Source of the DNA: Paenibacillus taichungensis
GTDB taxonomy: Bacteria; Bacillota; Bacilli; Paenibacillales; Paenibacillaceae
Length of the DNA: 64,000 nucleotides
Reading direction: 5' to 3'
Assembly (NCBI RefSeq): GCF_003287275.1
Contig: NZ_QEVW01000008.1
Coordinates: 421,267-485,266, forward strand
The position numbers and the translations under genes are program-made. Each line of letters begins with the position of its first letter. Within the stretch, counting starts at the first letter, position 1. Under the pieces are notes generated by a model. That model ran no database searches. It had not been told where the DNA came from and saw nothing but the letters and a program-made list of their open reading frames with translations. This document shows positions 1 through 9,001 of the stretch, in pieces.

Positions 1-443
1 TTCCATGGGGATGTCCCGTATCTTCCGAAATCGGTGGCACGAGACCAGGAAGAGTCATCAAAATTCGACTGCTCCCAGCCCCCCGCATAACGTTCAGATA
101 CTTTCCAGTTGAAATCCGTTACGATATTTTCATCCATATAGCTAAGGTCAGCGAGCAGTCCCGCATAACTGCCCAAATCCTTGGCTTGTATTGCAATGAC
201 GTTTTTACCTGTTTGAATCTGAAGAGGGAAAGTATAAGCTCTGCTCCAATCGTTCCCTGTACCAATCACTTTGCCGTTAAGATACAATGTAAATTCATTG
301 TCTGCCGTTAAAGTGATTGAACCTTCGTTGTTAGATGCACCATATACTTGCCCAGGCCAAAGCCCTGCCAGCAACGGTAGTAGAAGAGATAGTACGAGAA
401 AAGAAGCCCATGCCTTTTTAATCGAAGAGTATACCTTGTGCAT
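1..443 (-). CDS. Secreted jelly-roll-like domain protein, C-terminus off the window
   Basis: The reading frame is open from the start codon to the window edge, so only about the first 147 residues are visible. The start used is the second of two nearby ATGs because GGAGG lies 9 bases upstream of it, but only 3 upstream of the first. The protein opens with a basic stretch (HKVYSSIKK), a hydrophobic core rich in Leu, and an AxA-like end near VYGA, which is a typical Sec signal peptide. The mature part contains LTADNEFTLYLNGKVIG and later SERYAGGWEQ, a pattern seen in galactose-binding-like beta-sandwich modules that precede glycoside hydrolase or surface domains. The enzyme domain, if any, lies outside the window, so no substrate can be named. 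Confidence 0.7.
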   Translation of the reverse strand, partial: MHKVYSSIKKAWASFLVLSLLLPLLAGLWPGQVYGASNNEGSITLTADNEFTLYLNGKVIGTGNDWSRAYTFPLQIQTGKNVIAIQAKDLGSYAGLLADLSYMDENIVTDFNWKVSERYAGGWEQSNFDDSSWSRATDFGRYGTSPW

Positions 444-663
444 AATCATTTTCCTCCCAGAAAATAAATGAATTGCAAAACAAATCGACTGAATGGGTAT
501 AAGCGTGTTTCTTAGAGTATGTCAAAAAGCATCTAGTCCTCCTTTCGAAATCTATAATAAGGTAAAATATTCAATTAAACAACAAAAATTTACATTTTAT
601 GCGAGAGGGATTTGGGAGAGTTTTTAACAGAAAATAAGTACAATTATGATAAGGATAGTTTGA

Positions 664-828
664 CTATTCTTGCTATCTCGGCGGTGTATTAATGAGTATA
701 GGCATTTGGTTGCAAATGGTGGATATATTGACGGTCTGTGGCGTGCGGTAATTATGACTGAGGCTACGATTACACAAATCCGTGCAGAAAGTGATGGGAA
801 AAAACCATACTACCCGTCCTATTTTTAA
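664..828 (+). other. Possible coding remnant in the gap before sigK
   Basis: The interval from about 450 to 944 holds no convincing gene. Within it, one frame stays open for 54 codons and ends with HLVANGGYIDGLWR, then ESDGKKPYYPSYF and a stop. The composition looks protein-like, but there is no start codon with a ribosome site and I do not recognise the family. It may be the tail of a decayed gene or chance. The rest of the gap is AT-rich non-coding sequence that must include the promoter of the leftward secreted-protein gene. Confidence 0.2.
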
Positions 829-944
829 TCATCGTACTGGCGGCATCTGCAAAGAATATATTCTAATTCTAAATTAATTTTGAACGAAGTTCCTCCGTTA
901 TTCACTTGTGGATAAGCTTCTACCTAACGCTGATACACCGCAAC

Positions 945-975
945 AAAAAAAGCAACTCATCCGCAGACAAGTCGC
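945..975 (-). terminator. Terminator downstream of sigK
   Basis: Read on the minus strand, GCGACT and AGTTGC flank a short loop and are followed by a run of seven T. This lies about 45 bases after the sigK stop codon and fits a rho-independent terminator. The stem is short and includes one G-T pair. Confidence 0.55.
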
Positions 976-1019
976 TTCCTATACTCTATTGTGATCAGTA
1001 CTACCTGTAGCTTGTGCTC

Positions 1020-1721
1020 TCACTGCTTCGATTTATAAAACTCGTGATACAGTTTCATTAACGCCCGCTTTTCAATCCGTGATACATAGGAGCGTGAGAT
1101 GCCAAGTTCCTTCGCTATTTCGCGTTGGGTGCGCTCTTCCCCGCCTGCCTCCAAGCCGAATCGGCCAATAACAACTTCCTTCTCCCGATCATCTAAGATG
1201 TCGAGATTGCGGTAAATCTTACTTTTTTCAATCTTGAGTTGCACCTTATCTACAACGTCGTCGGCTTCTGTTCCGAGAATATCGATTAATGTAATTTCAT
1301 TGCCTTCTTTGTCCGTTCCTATAGGATCGTGAAGGGATACGTCTTTACGTGTTTTCTTCAGAGAGCGAAGATGCATAAGTATTTCATTTTCAATACAGCG
1401 AGCAGCAAACGTAGCTAGTTTAGTGCCTTTTCCTTGTTGAAAACTTTCAATGGCTTTAATCAAACCAATCGTTCCAATTGAAATCAGGTCTTCCTGATCT
1501 TCGCCAGTATTGTCAAATTTCTTGACGATATGCGCGACGAGGCGCAGATTGTGTTCAATAAGCAGATTACGGGAATGAGCATTTCCTTCGGCCATGAGGC
1601 GTAAATGTTTGGCTTCATCATCCTCAGCGAGAGGCTGGGGGAAGGCGTTGTTTTTGACATACGAGACAAGTAACGTTAACTCTTTAATGAACAGGGCAAT
1701 TGCGGTAAACAATCCGGGCAC
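1020..1721 (-). CDS. sigK: RNA polymerase sporulation sigma factor SigK (pro-sigma-K)
   Basis: Late mother-cell sigma factor. The start is a GTG with GGAGG 8 bases upstream; an ATG further upstream would add residues not seen in the family. From this GTG there are exactly 20 residues ([20 protein letters not shown]) before [11 protein letters not shown], the known mature N-terminus of Bacillus subtilis sigma-K, so it is made as a membrane-tethered pro-protein needing SpoIVFB-type cleavage. Region 2 is visible as [26 protein letters not shown] and [11 protein letters not shown]; region 4 ends with the helix-turn-helix [21 protein letters not shown]. The gene is 233 codons and unbroken, so there is no skin-type prophage rearrangement here. 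This gene is the best evidence that the organism forms endospores. Confidence 0.96.
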   Translation of the reverse strand: MPGLFTAIALFIKELTLLVSYVKNNAFPQPLAEDDEAKHLRLMAEGNAHSRNLLIEHNLRLVAHIVKKFDNTGEDQEDLISIGTIGLIKAIESFQQGKGTKLATFAARCIENEILMHLRSLKKTRKDVSLHDPIGTDKEGNEITLIDILGTEADDVVDKVQLKIEKSKIYRNLDILDDREKEVVIGRFGLEAGGEERTQREIAKELGISRSYVSRIEKRALMKLYHEFYKSKQ

Positions 1722-1914
1722 AGATGACACCTCCTGCAGTTTTACAACGATCTGGCCTGAGCACATGTGGGAACAGGGTCGATTTATTGTATGTGGGCAG
1801 GGGCCCAGAAGTGCACGTACACTTGAAAAAGGTTTAGATGCTCAAACCAATCCGTTGAGACAATTATGGGACATTACATACGATTGTACCTTTTAAATGA
1901 TTCATTATGTGAGA

Positions 1915-2760
1915 CTAGGAACTGATGTTGTCTAGCCGATTTAACCATTTCAGAATGATCTCCACAGCTTCCAAATATCGCTGGCCAACGAGCAATCCGG
2001 TATGGGTCGTATCCCACAGCCCTGCATATTCAGCGCCTAGCTGTTCTGCAGTCAATTGACCTCTTCGCTCCTCATCATCGGATTCTACGGCTTTGATGAC
2101 CAGACTCGGACATGTAATTAAATTGCCGTTGATGGATACACCGCCGCTTGATCCAAATGCCGCCGAGAACGTGAGAAATGCCTTCGATGACTCCATCTGC
2201 AGATATTTACGTTGAAATGCAATGTCCTCCGCAGATTCGTCAATACTGCTGTGCTCTTCGCGGGCCGGGGGAGGGATAACAATGTCAGGTGTAATTCGAT
2301 CACCCTCAGGATAGGGAATCAATTGATGAACTTCCTGGCTTAGACTGGAATCAATCACGACCAATCCAGCTAAAGTAATCGTCTCGGCAATCTTCTGACT
2401 GAGTATTCCACCCATGCTGAAGCCGATGAGAACAGGAGGTGTTGTGCACTCTGCCAGAACTTCGCGGATATCCTCCAAATAATCCTCAAACGTAATTTTC
2501 GTCATGTCCATTACCCGGCTTTTGTAATGACTTCTCAGGTTCATGACGTAGCAGGTCCAGCCTTGTTCAACAAAGTGGGGGATATATTTGCTCCACATCC
2601 AGCTGCCTGTATATGCGCCATGAACAAACAAGAGAGGTGGCTTTGTTACTGAATTTACCGAGTGGGGAGCCGTATCACCTGCATATATTTCAAGGTACAA
2701 ATCATGTTTTCCTATCGTTTTGACTTCATGTTCAGGTAGCAATTGAGTAAAATCGATCAT
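1915..2760 (-). CDS. Alpha/beta hydrolase
   Basis: A 281-residue cytoplasmic hydrolase of the alpha/beta fold. The oxyanion motif LFVHGAYTG is near residue 45, the nucleophile elbow GFSMGG puts the catalytic serine at about 115, and a likely catalytic histidine sits in DTTHTGLLVG close to the C-terminus. GGAGG stands upstream of the ATG. No signal peptide or membrane segment is present. It lies directly downstream of a MarR gene on the same strand, and an 18-bp palindrome almost identical to one before that MarR gene lies between them. This suggests the hydrolase is the regulated target, perhaps detoxifying an ester or phenolic compound. The substrate cannot be read from sequence. Confidence 0.85.
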   Translation of the reverse strand: MIDFTQLLPEHEVKTIGKHDLYLEIYAGDTAPHSVNSVTKPPLLFVHGAYTGSWMWSKYIPHFVEQGWTCYVMNLRSHYKSRVMDMTKITFEDYLEDIREVLAECTTPPVLIGFSMGGILSQKIAETITLAGLVVIDSSLSQEVHQLIPYPEGDRITPDIVIPPPAREEHSSIDESAEDIAFQRKYLQMESSKAFLTFSAAFGSSGGVSINGNLITCPSLVIKAVESDDEERRGQLTAEQLGAEYAGLWDTTHTGLLVGQRYLEAVEIILKWLNRLDNISS

Positions 2761-2779
2761 TAGGAAAAACCTCCAAAAT

Positions 2780-2797
2780 TAGTTTTATATCAAACTA
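2780..2797 (-). promoter_or_regulatory. Candidate MarR operator before the hydrolase gene
   Basis: The 18 bases TAGTTTTATATCAAACTA have arms TAGTTT and AAACTA around a short AT centre. The site lies 20 bases upstream of the hydrolase start and matches the palindrome before marR at 3246-3263 in 16 of 18 positions. Two such sites at the two promoters of one regulator and its neighbour are strong hints of direct control. Confidence 0.65.
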
Positions 2798-2812
2798 TTA
2801 ATCCAAAAAAAA

Positions 2813-3235
2813 TTAGAAGTTGCCGTGAATTTTCATCAAAATTCGAAGCAGTTCCTTTTTCTCCGCTTCAGTAACATCCGCATAAAACGCGTCCAGCATA
2901 CGACGTGAAATATGTTCAAATACCGGTTTAAGTTCTTCTCCTTTTGCAGTCAATGTCACATGGACAATCCGTGAATCTGTTGCATCACGATCTTTGGCGA
3001 CATAACCGTTACGCACCAATTTGTCGACAAGCGCTGTGACCGTGGATTTATCCTTGCCAATTTTTTTGGCTATTTCAGCCATGGTCATTCGGGAATTATT
3101 GTACAGGGCGTAGATAATATCCCCATGGGATGTGGCCAGATCCTGGATTCCCTGTTGAGCCATCTCGGATAAAATGAAGCGGTTGACCTTCTCTTTAATT
3201 TTGGATATGAGTGATATAGCGTCTGTCGTTTTCAT
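2813..3235 (-). CDS. MarR family transcriptional regulator
   Basis: A 140-residue winged-helix regulator, a normal MarR length. The start chosen is MKTTDAISLISK; a longer frame exists upstream but would run through the palindromic operator. The recognition region reads MTMAEIAKKIGKDKSTVTALVDKL, followed by the wing GYVAKDRDATDSRIVHVTLTAKG with the conserved D-x-R core. The family binds 16-20 bp palindromes as dimers and usually releases them on binding phenols, oxidants or antibiotics. It probably represses itself and the downstream hydrolase through the paired 18-bp sites. The ligand is unknown. Confidence 0.9.
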   Translation of the reverse strand: MKTTDAISLISKIKEKVNRFILSEMAQQGIQDLATSHGDIIYALYNNSRMTMAEIAKKIGKDKSTVTALVDKLVRNGYVAKDRDATDSRIVHVTLTAKGEELKPVFEHISRRMLDAFYADVTEAEKKELLRILMKIHGNF

Positions 3236-3245
3236 ATGTGTAATA

Positions 3246-3263
3246 TAGTTTGTTATCAAACTA
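3246..3263 (-). promoter_or_regulatory. Candidate MarR operator before marR
   Basis: The 18 bases TAGTTTGTTATCAAACTA have perfect 7-base arms (TAGTTTG / CAAACTA) around a 4-base centre. It ends 11 bases upstream of the marR start, a position that would block transcription or initiation. Its twin lies before the hydrolase gene. Confidence 0.7.
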
Positions 3264-3375
3264 ATGTCAAGCTCGTATTTCAATATTGGTGTGTAAAAGA
3301 GATAAAAAAGAGCAGCTAGAATAATCTCCTGCTCTTTTGGTTGTATTCCAATGTCCTTATTTTGTATATATACAA

Positions 3376-3405
3376 TTGACAAAGATAATCATTCTCAATT
3401 ATAAT
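3376..3405 (+). promoter_or_regulatory. Promoter with embedded Fur box for the iron importer
   Basis: TTGACA at 3376-3381 and TATAAT at 3400-3405 form a near-consensus sigma-A promoter with an 18-base spacer. Inside the spacer, 3383-3397 reads AGATAATCATTCTCA, which matches 13 of 15 positions of the 7-1-7 Fur box TGATAATNATTATCA. Repression by Fur under iron-replete conditions follows directly from this layout. Confidence 0.8.
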
Positions 3406-3474
3406 CCGAGAAAATGCTTTGTAAATAGCTACATTTTTATTATTCAAATTCAAGTGGAATTGATGGGGGAAGAG

Positions 3475-4584
3475 ATGGCACAGACGGCTCAGGTTCAGAA
3501 GCAGCGTATGGGAAAAAGGGAATCCCTGATTCACAGCAAATCCGGTTTTGCAGTACTGATTGCCGCTTTAATCATCGTAATGGTTGTTTCGGTTGGGATT
3601 GCTGTATCCATTGGACAGGTGAGCATTCCGCTCGCCGAGTCTTATCGTATTCTGTTGTACAAATTAACCGGATTTCAGTTCGGATCTACACCGATTGAGG
3701 CGGGGTCATTTACGGATATCATCTGGCAGATTCGCTTTCCGCGTGTACTGATGGCCATGTTTATCGGTGCCGGGTTAGCTTTGTGTGGTGCAGTTATGCA
3801 GGCTGCCGTGCAGAATCCGCTTGCAGACCCGTATATACTGGGCATCTCCTCAGGAGCTTCACTAGGGGCTACGTTTGCCATTCTGATCGGATTCGGCGCG
3901 ATTGGCTGGCTGGGTCAGACCGGGGTGGCCTTCTGGGCATTTGCCGGAGCGATGGGTGCATCCTTGCTGGTCCTGGCTCTCGCAGGTATTCGGGGGAAAA
4001 TGACATCGGTCAAGCTGGTGCTTGCCGGGATGGTCATTAATGCACTGTGCAGTGCCTTTTCGAACTTTATCATTTATTTTGCCAACAATGCCGAAGGCAT
4101 CAAGACCGTAACATTCTGGACCATGGGCAGTCTTGCCTCATCAGGATGGAACAAGCTTCCGCTGATTAGCATCGTTGTGCTCGTAGCCATTCTGTTCTTC
4201 CTGTTGCAATCCCGGGTCCTTAATACGATGCTGCTGGGTGACGAAGCCGCGGTTACGCTAGGGATTAATCTCAGTGTATATCGCAGATTGTATATGCTGT
4301 TAACGGCGCTCGTCACCGGCGTAATGGTGGCAAGCTGTGGCATGATCGGTTTTGTCGGGTTGATTATTCCGCATATTGTGAGAGGGCTGGTTGGATCTGA
4401 CCACCGTAAGGTCATGCCAGTATCCGTACTATTCGGTGCCATCTTCCTGATCTGGACGGATGTTATTGCACGATCACTGATTTCCAGCGTTGAATTGCCG
4501 ATCGGGATCATTACAGCGATGATTGGTGCGCCGATGTTTATGTATATGTTAGTCAAAAAAGGCTACGGTTTTGGAGGAAAATAA
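3475..4584 (+). CDS. FecCD-type iron ABC transporter permease
   Basis: A 369-residue polytopic membrane protein of the BtuC/FecCD family that forms the channel for siderophore, haem or cobalamin import. Family signatures seen are QIRFPRVLMAMFIGAGLALCGAVMQ near the N-terminus, NPLADPYILGISSGASLGA, and GFVGLIIPHIVRGLVG in the region contacting the ATPase. The start at 3475 has GGGGGA 5 bases upstream; an ATG at 3463 is an alternative. The ATPase gene follows 2 bases after the stop. A Fur box in the promoter points to an iron substrate. No substrate-binding lipoprotein gene is adjacent, so the binding protein must be encoded elsewhere. Confidence 0.92.
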   Translation: MAQTAQVQKQRMGKRESLIHSKSGFAVLIAALIIVMVVSVGIAVSIGQVSIPLAESYRILLYKLTGFQFGSTPIEAGSFTDIIWQIRFPRVLMAMFIGAGLALCGAVMQAAVQNPLADPYILGISSGASLGATFAILIGFGAIGWLGQTGVAFWAFAGAMGASLLVLALAGIRGKMTSVKLVLAGMVINALCSAFSNFIIYFANNAEGIKTVTFWTMGSLASSGWNKLPLISIVVLVAILFFLLQSRVLNTMLLGDEAAVTLGINLSVYRRLYMLLTALVTGVMVASCGMIGFVGLIIPHIVRGLVGSDHRKVMPVSVLFGAIFLIWTDVIARSLISSVELPIGIITAMIGAPMFMYMLVKKGYGFGGK

Positions 4585-4586
4585 AC

Positions 4587-5354
4587 ATGAAACTGAATGT
4601 AGAAAATGTATCCATATCGGTGCTGAACACGGATATTATCCGGGACATTTCTTTACAGGTGAAAGGCAAGCAATTCGTCGGGCTGATTGGCCCGAATGGT
4701 TGTGGCAAATCAACGCTGCTCAAGAGCATCTATAAAGTGATCAAACCACAGCAAGGCAAAGTATTTCTCGATCATACTGACATTTTGAAATCCAGTCCCA
4801 AGGTCGTGTCCCGGCATATGGGCGTTGTGGGTCAGTTTAACGAATTGAGCTTTGATTTTACTGTGCGTGAAATGGTCATGATGGGTCGCACTCCTCACAA
4901 GAAACTGCTGGAGACGGATAATGAAAGGGATTATGAAATCGTGGAGCAGGCGTTGGAAAAGGTACATCTGACCGGCCATGCAGACCGCAATTACGTGTCC
5001 CTGTCCGGCGGGGAGAAGCAGCGTGTGGTCCTCGCCCGTGTGCTGGCGCAGCAACCTGAATTTCTGATATTGGACGAGCCTACCAATCATCTGGATATCA
5101 AATATCAGCTTCAGATCCTCAACATTGTGCGGAGTCTGGATATCGGCATATTGGCTGCGCTTCATGATCTCGAACTCGCCGCAGCGTATTGCGATTACCT
5201 CTATGTCGTGAAGCAGGGACAGATTGTGGTTCATGGCAAACCCGCCGATATTCTGACCCGTGAAATGATTGGCGAAGTATTCGACGTGGAATGTGAAATC
5301 TACGAAAATCCGGTTACCGGTGGCTTGGGTATTGCCTATTTGAGTACACGGTGA
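4587..5354 (+). CDS. Iron ABC transporter ATP-binding protein
   Basis: The 255-residue ATPase partner of the preceding permease. Walker A (GPNGCGKST) is at residues 35-43, the signature LSGGEKQR starts at 139, Walker B ILDEPTNHLD at 161, and the H-loop follows in ALHDLELAA. The NHLDI after Walker B is typical of the FecE/FhuC type. It is translationally coupled to the permease (2-base gap) and shares its Fur-controlled promoter. It should energise import of a ferric siderophore or haem. Confidence 0.92.
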   Translation: MKLNVENVSISVLNTDIIRDISLQVKGKQFVGLIGPNGCGKSTLLKSIYKVIKPQQGKVFLDHTDILKSSPKVVSRHMGVVGQFNELSFDFTVREMVMMGRTPHKKLLETDNERDYEIVEQALEKVHLTGHADRNYVSLSGGEKQRVVLARVLAQQPEFLILDEPTNHLDIKYQLQILNIVRSLDIGILAALHDLELAAAYCDYLYVVKQGQIVVHGKPADILTREMIGEVFDVECEIYENPVTGGLGIAYLSTR

Positions 5355-5452
5355 GACAAAGAACTGTCTTCAGTTGAAACTCACATGTTCTCTCATTATC
5401 TCTTCCACAATAGCTCCGGTTGCACAGGGAATTATGGAGTAAGCAGCAAAAG

Positions 5453-5499
5453 AAGAACTGTCTTTAAGCGGAATATATGCTTAAATGACAGTTCTTTTT
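5453..5499 (+). terminator. Terminator after the iron importer operon
   Basis: AAGAACTGTC and GACAGTTCTT form a 10-bp stem, extended by TTTAAGC/GCTTAAA with a small bulge, followed by TTTTT. It is a strong rho-independent terminator lying about 100 bases after the ATPase stop. Confidence 0.85.
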
Positions 5500-5575
5500 G
5501 TTCCAGAGTCAAGGGTCACATGTCAAGTGTATTCAGATGCCATGCATCACCTTTTTGGAGGTGGGGCTACTCCCT

Positions 5576-6178
5576 CTAATCCGATGTTCCCATCGCTTTA
5601 TATGTTCCTAACAGAGCTATGCGGGTCAATTGAAGAGCCATATGATGAGGTGAGTTTACCTTACTGTCAGCAAGCCATTTGTGAATAATTCCAATGGTGG
5701 AGAAGCTGATATGATCCAGTAAAATCTCGAGAGGAACTTCTTTTTGCTCCATACCTAATTGGGCTATCCGGTCCAAAAACATCTCTCTAATCACTTCGTT
5801 CAATCGGCTGTTGAAATTCCCGGCAGGATTAATGAGTAACATCACCCGATAGAATTCATCATGTTCCAAAATATGTTCGAACAATACTGCAAAAATGGGA
5901 TCTGGCTCGTTAAATGAAGGCAGGCTCCCAAGGTGAGCATTCCGTTCCGCCAATAATTCCTCAAGCAGTTGAAATTTCTCATTCACCATGCTATCCAATA
6001 AATCATCCTTGTCCAGAAAGTGGGCGTAAAAGGTAGAGCGATTGATATTCGCTTGTTCGGCGATGTCCACGACACTAATTTCGGTGTAGGCTTTTTGTGG
6101 CAGAATTTTCAGGAGAGCATTGGAAATCATCACACGGGTCCGTAAAATTCTTCGATCCACTCCACGGGATTCATTCAC
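5576..6178 (-). CDS. TetR/AcrR family transcriptional regulator
   Basis: A 200-residue TetR-type repressor. The N-terminal helix-turn-helix is seen in RVMISNALLKILPQKAYTEISVVDIAEQANINRSTFYAHF, with the canonical S-T-F-Y-x-H-F end at about residue 54. The C-terminal part is helical and ligand-binding in the family; here it resembles the TetR_C group with short insert. The gene is divergent from ssuD with a 230-base gap, so it may control ssuD, itself, or both. The inducer cannot be inferred. Confidence 0.88.
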   Translation of the reverse strand: MNESRGVDRRILRTRVMISNALLKILPQKAYTEISVVDIAEQANINRSTFYAHFLDKDDLLDSMVNEKFQLLEELLAERNAHLGSLPSFNEPDPIFAVLFEHILEHDEFYRVMLLINPAGNFNSRLNEVIREMFLDRIAQLGMEQKEVPLEILLDHISFSTIGIIHKWLADSKVNSPHHMALQLTRIALLGTYKAMGTSD

Positions 6179-6196
6179 TTCTCATCACCTCGAAAA

Positions 6197-6219
6197 CAAC
6201 GGATTGATCAACTTTGTTG
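6197..6219. promoter_or_regulatory. Imperfect palindrome before the TetR gene
   Basis: CAAC and GTTG flank a TTGATCAA core 19 bases upstream of the TetR start, in the tetR-ssuD divergent region. The outer arms and the core are offset by half a base, so the symmetry is imperfect. It is a tentative operator only. The rest of the 230-base gap is AT-rich and presumably carries the ssuD promoter. Confidence 0.3.
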
Positions 6220-6408
6220 AGCCTTCAAATGGTTTGGGAATGTAGATGAATAAGACATTTCGCAACACATCGGTCAAATGCGTTGTTTAACCTTCAGATT
6301 CTGCCTAATTGATCGTTGATATCCAACAGATAATAGCTATCATAATAAATAAAACATAGCAAATCAATCGGAAAAATAAAATATAAGGATAGGAATGAGG
6401 ACATACCT

Positions 6409-7569
6409 ATGGAACTGTTTTGGTTTATTCCCACACACGGGGATGGCAGGTATCTTGGAACAAAAGAAGGAGCCCGGGCGGTCAGTTATCACTACTGCAA
6501 GCAGGTGGCACAAGCCGCGGATGAACTAGGATATGCCGGTGTTTTGTTACCTACGGGAAAGTCGTGTGAAGATGCGTGGATTGTGGCTTCATCGCTGATT
6601 TCTTCCACGGAAAGGCTCAAGTTTCTCGTCGCTGCGCGTCCGGGACTGATGATGCCTACTACAGCTGCCCGCATGGCCGCAACACTGGATCGTTTCTCCA
6701 AAGGAAGACTGGTGATCAATGTGGTGGCTGGTGGAGATCCCATTGAGCTTGAAGGCGAAGGGCTGTTCCTGGACCACGATGAGCGCTATGTGTTAGCCGA
6801 TGAATTTCTGACCATTTGGCGCAAGGAATTGCAGGGAGAGGCGGTTGACTATGAAGGCAAATATCTGAAGGTTAAGGGTGGTTCCGTCCTGTATCCGACC
6901 ATCCAACAGCCACATCCACCACTCTATTTTGGAGGTTCCTCGGATGCTGCAATGGAAGTGGCAGCAGATCATGTCGATGTATATCTAACGTGGGGTGAAC
7001 CACCAAGTCAGGTGCAAGCTAAAATTCATCAAATGCGGGAGCTGGCTTCGAAAAGAGGAAGAAGCATTCGTTTTGGCATACGTATGCATGTTATTGTACG
7101 TCCGACAGCAGATGAAGCATGGAAGGCCGCAAATGAGCTAATCTCCCATCTGGATGAGGATACAATAGCCGCTGCCCAGAAGATCTATGCCCGCATGGAT
7201 TCCGTGGGCCAGCAGAGAATGGCCAGGCTGCATAATGGGGATCGCTCCAACCTAGAGATTAGCCCCAATCTGTGGGCGGGGATCGGATTGGTTAGAGGTG
7301 GTGCCGGAACCGCACTTGTGGGTGATCCCGATCAGGTGGCAGCCAGAATCAGAGAATATGAAGATTTGGGGATTGAGACTTTCATTTTATCCGGTTATCC
7401 GCATCTGGAAGAATGTTATCGTACGGCCGAACTGCTGTTTCCAAAACTTCAGTACTCGCAACATGGAGAATGCGGCGATCATTCCTTTGTTGGTCCATTT
7501 GGAGAAATCATTGCCAATAACAACATTCCGGACCACCCGGTCAAAACGGAAGTTACTTTTAAGTCCTAA
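6409..7569 (+). CDS. ssuD: FMNH2-dependent alkanesulfonate monooxygenase
   Basis: A 386-residue flavin-dependent monooxygenase that releases sulfite from alkanesulfonates so that their sulfur can be used. It matches the SsuD family along its length: [15 protein letters not shown] at the start, [18 protein letters not shown] with the active-site cysteine near residue 54, DSVGQQRMA, and [21 protein letters not shown]. Length is normal. It stands alone: no ssuABC transporter and no ssuE flavin reductase is adjacent, so reduced FMN must come from a reductase encoded elsewhere. A TetR gene is divergent. Confidence 0.93.
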   Translation: MELFWFIPTHGDGRYLGTKEGARAVSYHYCKQVAQAADELGYAGVLLPTGKSCEDAWIVASSLISSTERLKFLVAARPGLMMPTTAARMAATLDRFSKGRLVINVVAGGDPIELEGEGLFLDHDERYVLADEFLTIWRKELQGEAVDYEGKYLKVKGGSVLYPTIQQPHPPLYFGGSSDAAMEVAADHVDVYLTWGEPPSQVQAKIHQMRELASKRGRSIRFGIRMHVIVRPTADEAWKAANELISHLDEDTIAAAQKIYARMDSVGQQRMARLHNGDRSNLEISPNLWAGIGLVRGGAGTALVGDPDQVAARIREYEDLGIETFILSGYPHLEECYRTAELLFPKLQYSQHGECGDHSFVGPFGEIIANNNIPDHPVKTEVTFKS

Positions 7570-7596
7570 TTTCATAAGGGATTACCAGTGAAAATT

Positions 7597-7634
7597 AAAA
7601 GACACCTGAATGAATCCTTCGGGTGTCTTTTTCA
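7597..7634. terminator. Bidirectional terminator between ssuD and the DUF421 gene
   Basis: AAAAGACACC pairs with GGTGTCTTTTT across a 15-base loop. A-run and T-run on both sides let it serve both converging genes, ssuD on plus and the DUF421 gene on minus. Confidence 0.8.
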
Positions 7635-7635
7635 T

Positions 7636-8202
7636 TTACTGTATCTTGGAGTCGATTGGACGCGAGTGTCCGTCCTGGATGACCTCCTGGAACAGTTCCT
7701 TGGATTCCGTGGGCCATGTACCTTGCTTCAGGAGTGCTTCCAGATCACCTATGGTTACTGGGCGTGCGTGCCGTTTGAGCACGTATCCGAGTTGTCCGTT
7801 TGGCTCCACCGTGGCCGTTTCCAGATCGGCAATACTTGTAATTCCTTTTTCCCGCAGTTGCATCTCCAATTGGTCCACGGAAAAGCGCATGCGTTTCAAA
7901 TTTGGCAGATTTAACTTCCCATCTTCCACAACAACCTTCGATTTTCCGCTCATCAGTTTTTCAAACCAATTAAATTTCAATTGCAATTGTTCAACGATCA
8001 GAAGTGTGATGATAAACACCGCCGCTGATCCGATCGCTTTGCCTAACTCATGATTCGCAATTGGCTGCACAATCGTTGTTCCGATTGAGATAATAATGAC
8101 CGTCGTGGCTACACTCATTTGCGATATGGATTTACGTCCAGCAATCCGCAACAGAATCATGCCAATCAGTACAAGCAAGATGGATTTCCATATCCAGTCC
8201 AT
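7636..8202 (-). CDS. DUF421 family membrane protein (YetF-like)
   Basis: A 188-residue protein with two or three N-terminal membrane helices (WKSILLVLIGMILLRIAGRK and the AAVFIITLLIVEQL segment) and a soluble C-terminal domain typical of DUF421/YetF. The signature GRKSISQMSVATTVIIISIGT and the later VVVEDGKLNLPNLKRMRFS are diagnostic. The ATG at 8202 is preceded by AAAGGA at a 9-base distance; an upstream TTG would add eight residues with no ribosome site. Homologues are often expressed in sporulation or spore membranes, but their molecular role is not established, so none is assigned. Confidence 0.88.
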   Translation of the reverse strand: MDWIWKSILLVLIGMILLRIAGRKSISQMSVATTVIIISIGTTIVQPIANHELGKAIGSAAVFIITLLIVEQLQLKFNWFEKLMSGKSKVVVEDGKLNLPNLKRMRFSVDQLEMQLREKGITSIADLETATVEPNGQLGYVLKRHARPVTIGDLEALLKQGTWPTESKELFQEVIQDGHSRPIDSKIQ

Positions 8203-8401
8203 TGGTTGTATTCCTTTCTGTACCAAATCATGTGTCGTATTTCTTAGCCTGTTCCTGATCTGGTTGAAATATACAATTGCTTAGGACAAGAGATGTGGAT
8301 GAGGAAAATAGTCCCGACATTATAAGGACCATTATACTACATCCTAAAATAAGGAAATGACCGATATTATTATGGAGAGCTTTATTCTAACAAAATGAGG
8401 A

Positions 8402-8914
8402 GTGATACAACGTACAATGTATACAAACATGATACAAAAGCATCTTTCCCAAGGAGATATGGAAGGCGTTGTTAAACAAATATCATATATTGGTGAAAAA
8501 AAGGATATAACTCAATTCGCTTTCTTGATTGAACTCCTGAAATCTACGGACAACACCATATTACGCAACACAATTGCTATCGCTTTATCTGACATTGGAG
8601 ATGATCGAGCAGTTGAACCGTTAATTGAAGTCATCACCGACTCCAAGACATCAGGAAGCAGAGGCACATTGCTATACGCTCTTGAAAATCTGGATTACAT
8701 AGTACATATTGAGAACATTATTCCATTTATCGGTGATTCCAGTCTGGAAGTGAGCGCGCAGTCATTTATGTTGCTGGAACAAATGATGGATAGGTTATCG
8801 GATTTACAAAACCTTAGGTGTCAACAAATTATTGAAATGCAAATCTCACATAACCCAAGCAAGCTTCTGGAAGTAGCATTAGACATGTTGAAGAAATGGA
8901 GGTATCAAGTGTAG
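8402..8914 (+). CDS. HEAT-repeat protein
   Basis: A 170-residue soluble helical protein. The core DNTILRNTIAIALSDIGDDRAVEPLIEVI is a clear HEAT-type repeat, and the flanking segments (ITQFAFLIELLKSTD and NIIPFIGDSSLEVSAQSFMLL) look like further, weaker repeats. Such proteins are binding scaffolds; the partner is unknown. The start is uncertain: a GTG at 8402 sits directly on GAGGA, whereas ATG codons at 8417 and 8429 are further away. It stands alone between the DUF421 and RNase H genes. Confidence 0.75.
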   Translation: MIQRTMYTNMIQKHLSQGDMEGVVKQISYIGEKKDITQFAFLIELLKSTDNTILRNTIAIALSDIGDDRAVEPLIEVITDSKTSGSRGTLLYALENLDYIVHIENIIPFIGDSSLEVSAQSFMLLEQMMDRLSDLQNLRCQQIIEMQISHNPSKLLEVALDMLKKWRYQV

Positions 8915-9001
8915 AAATTAGATAAACACGCTTCTTTCAATCTGACCTCCCTATCGTTTACAATAAGGAATTGAATGCAGCATACGAAGGAGCGGGTCAT
9001 A

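Noticed and set aside
5360..5375. AAGAACTGTCTTCAG just after the iron ATPase gene as a second terminator
   Set aside because: It resembles the left arm of the true terminator but has no pairing arm or T-run of its own nearby.
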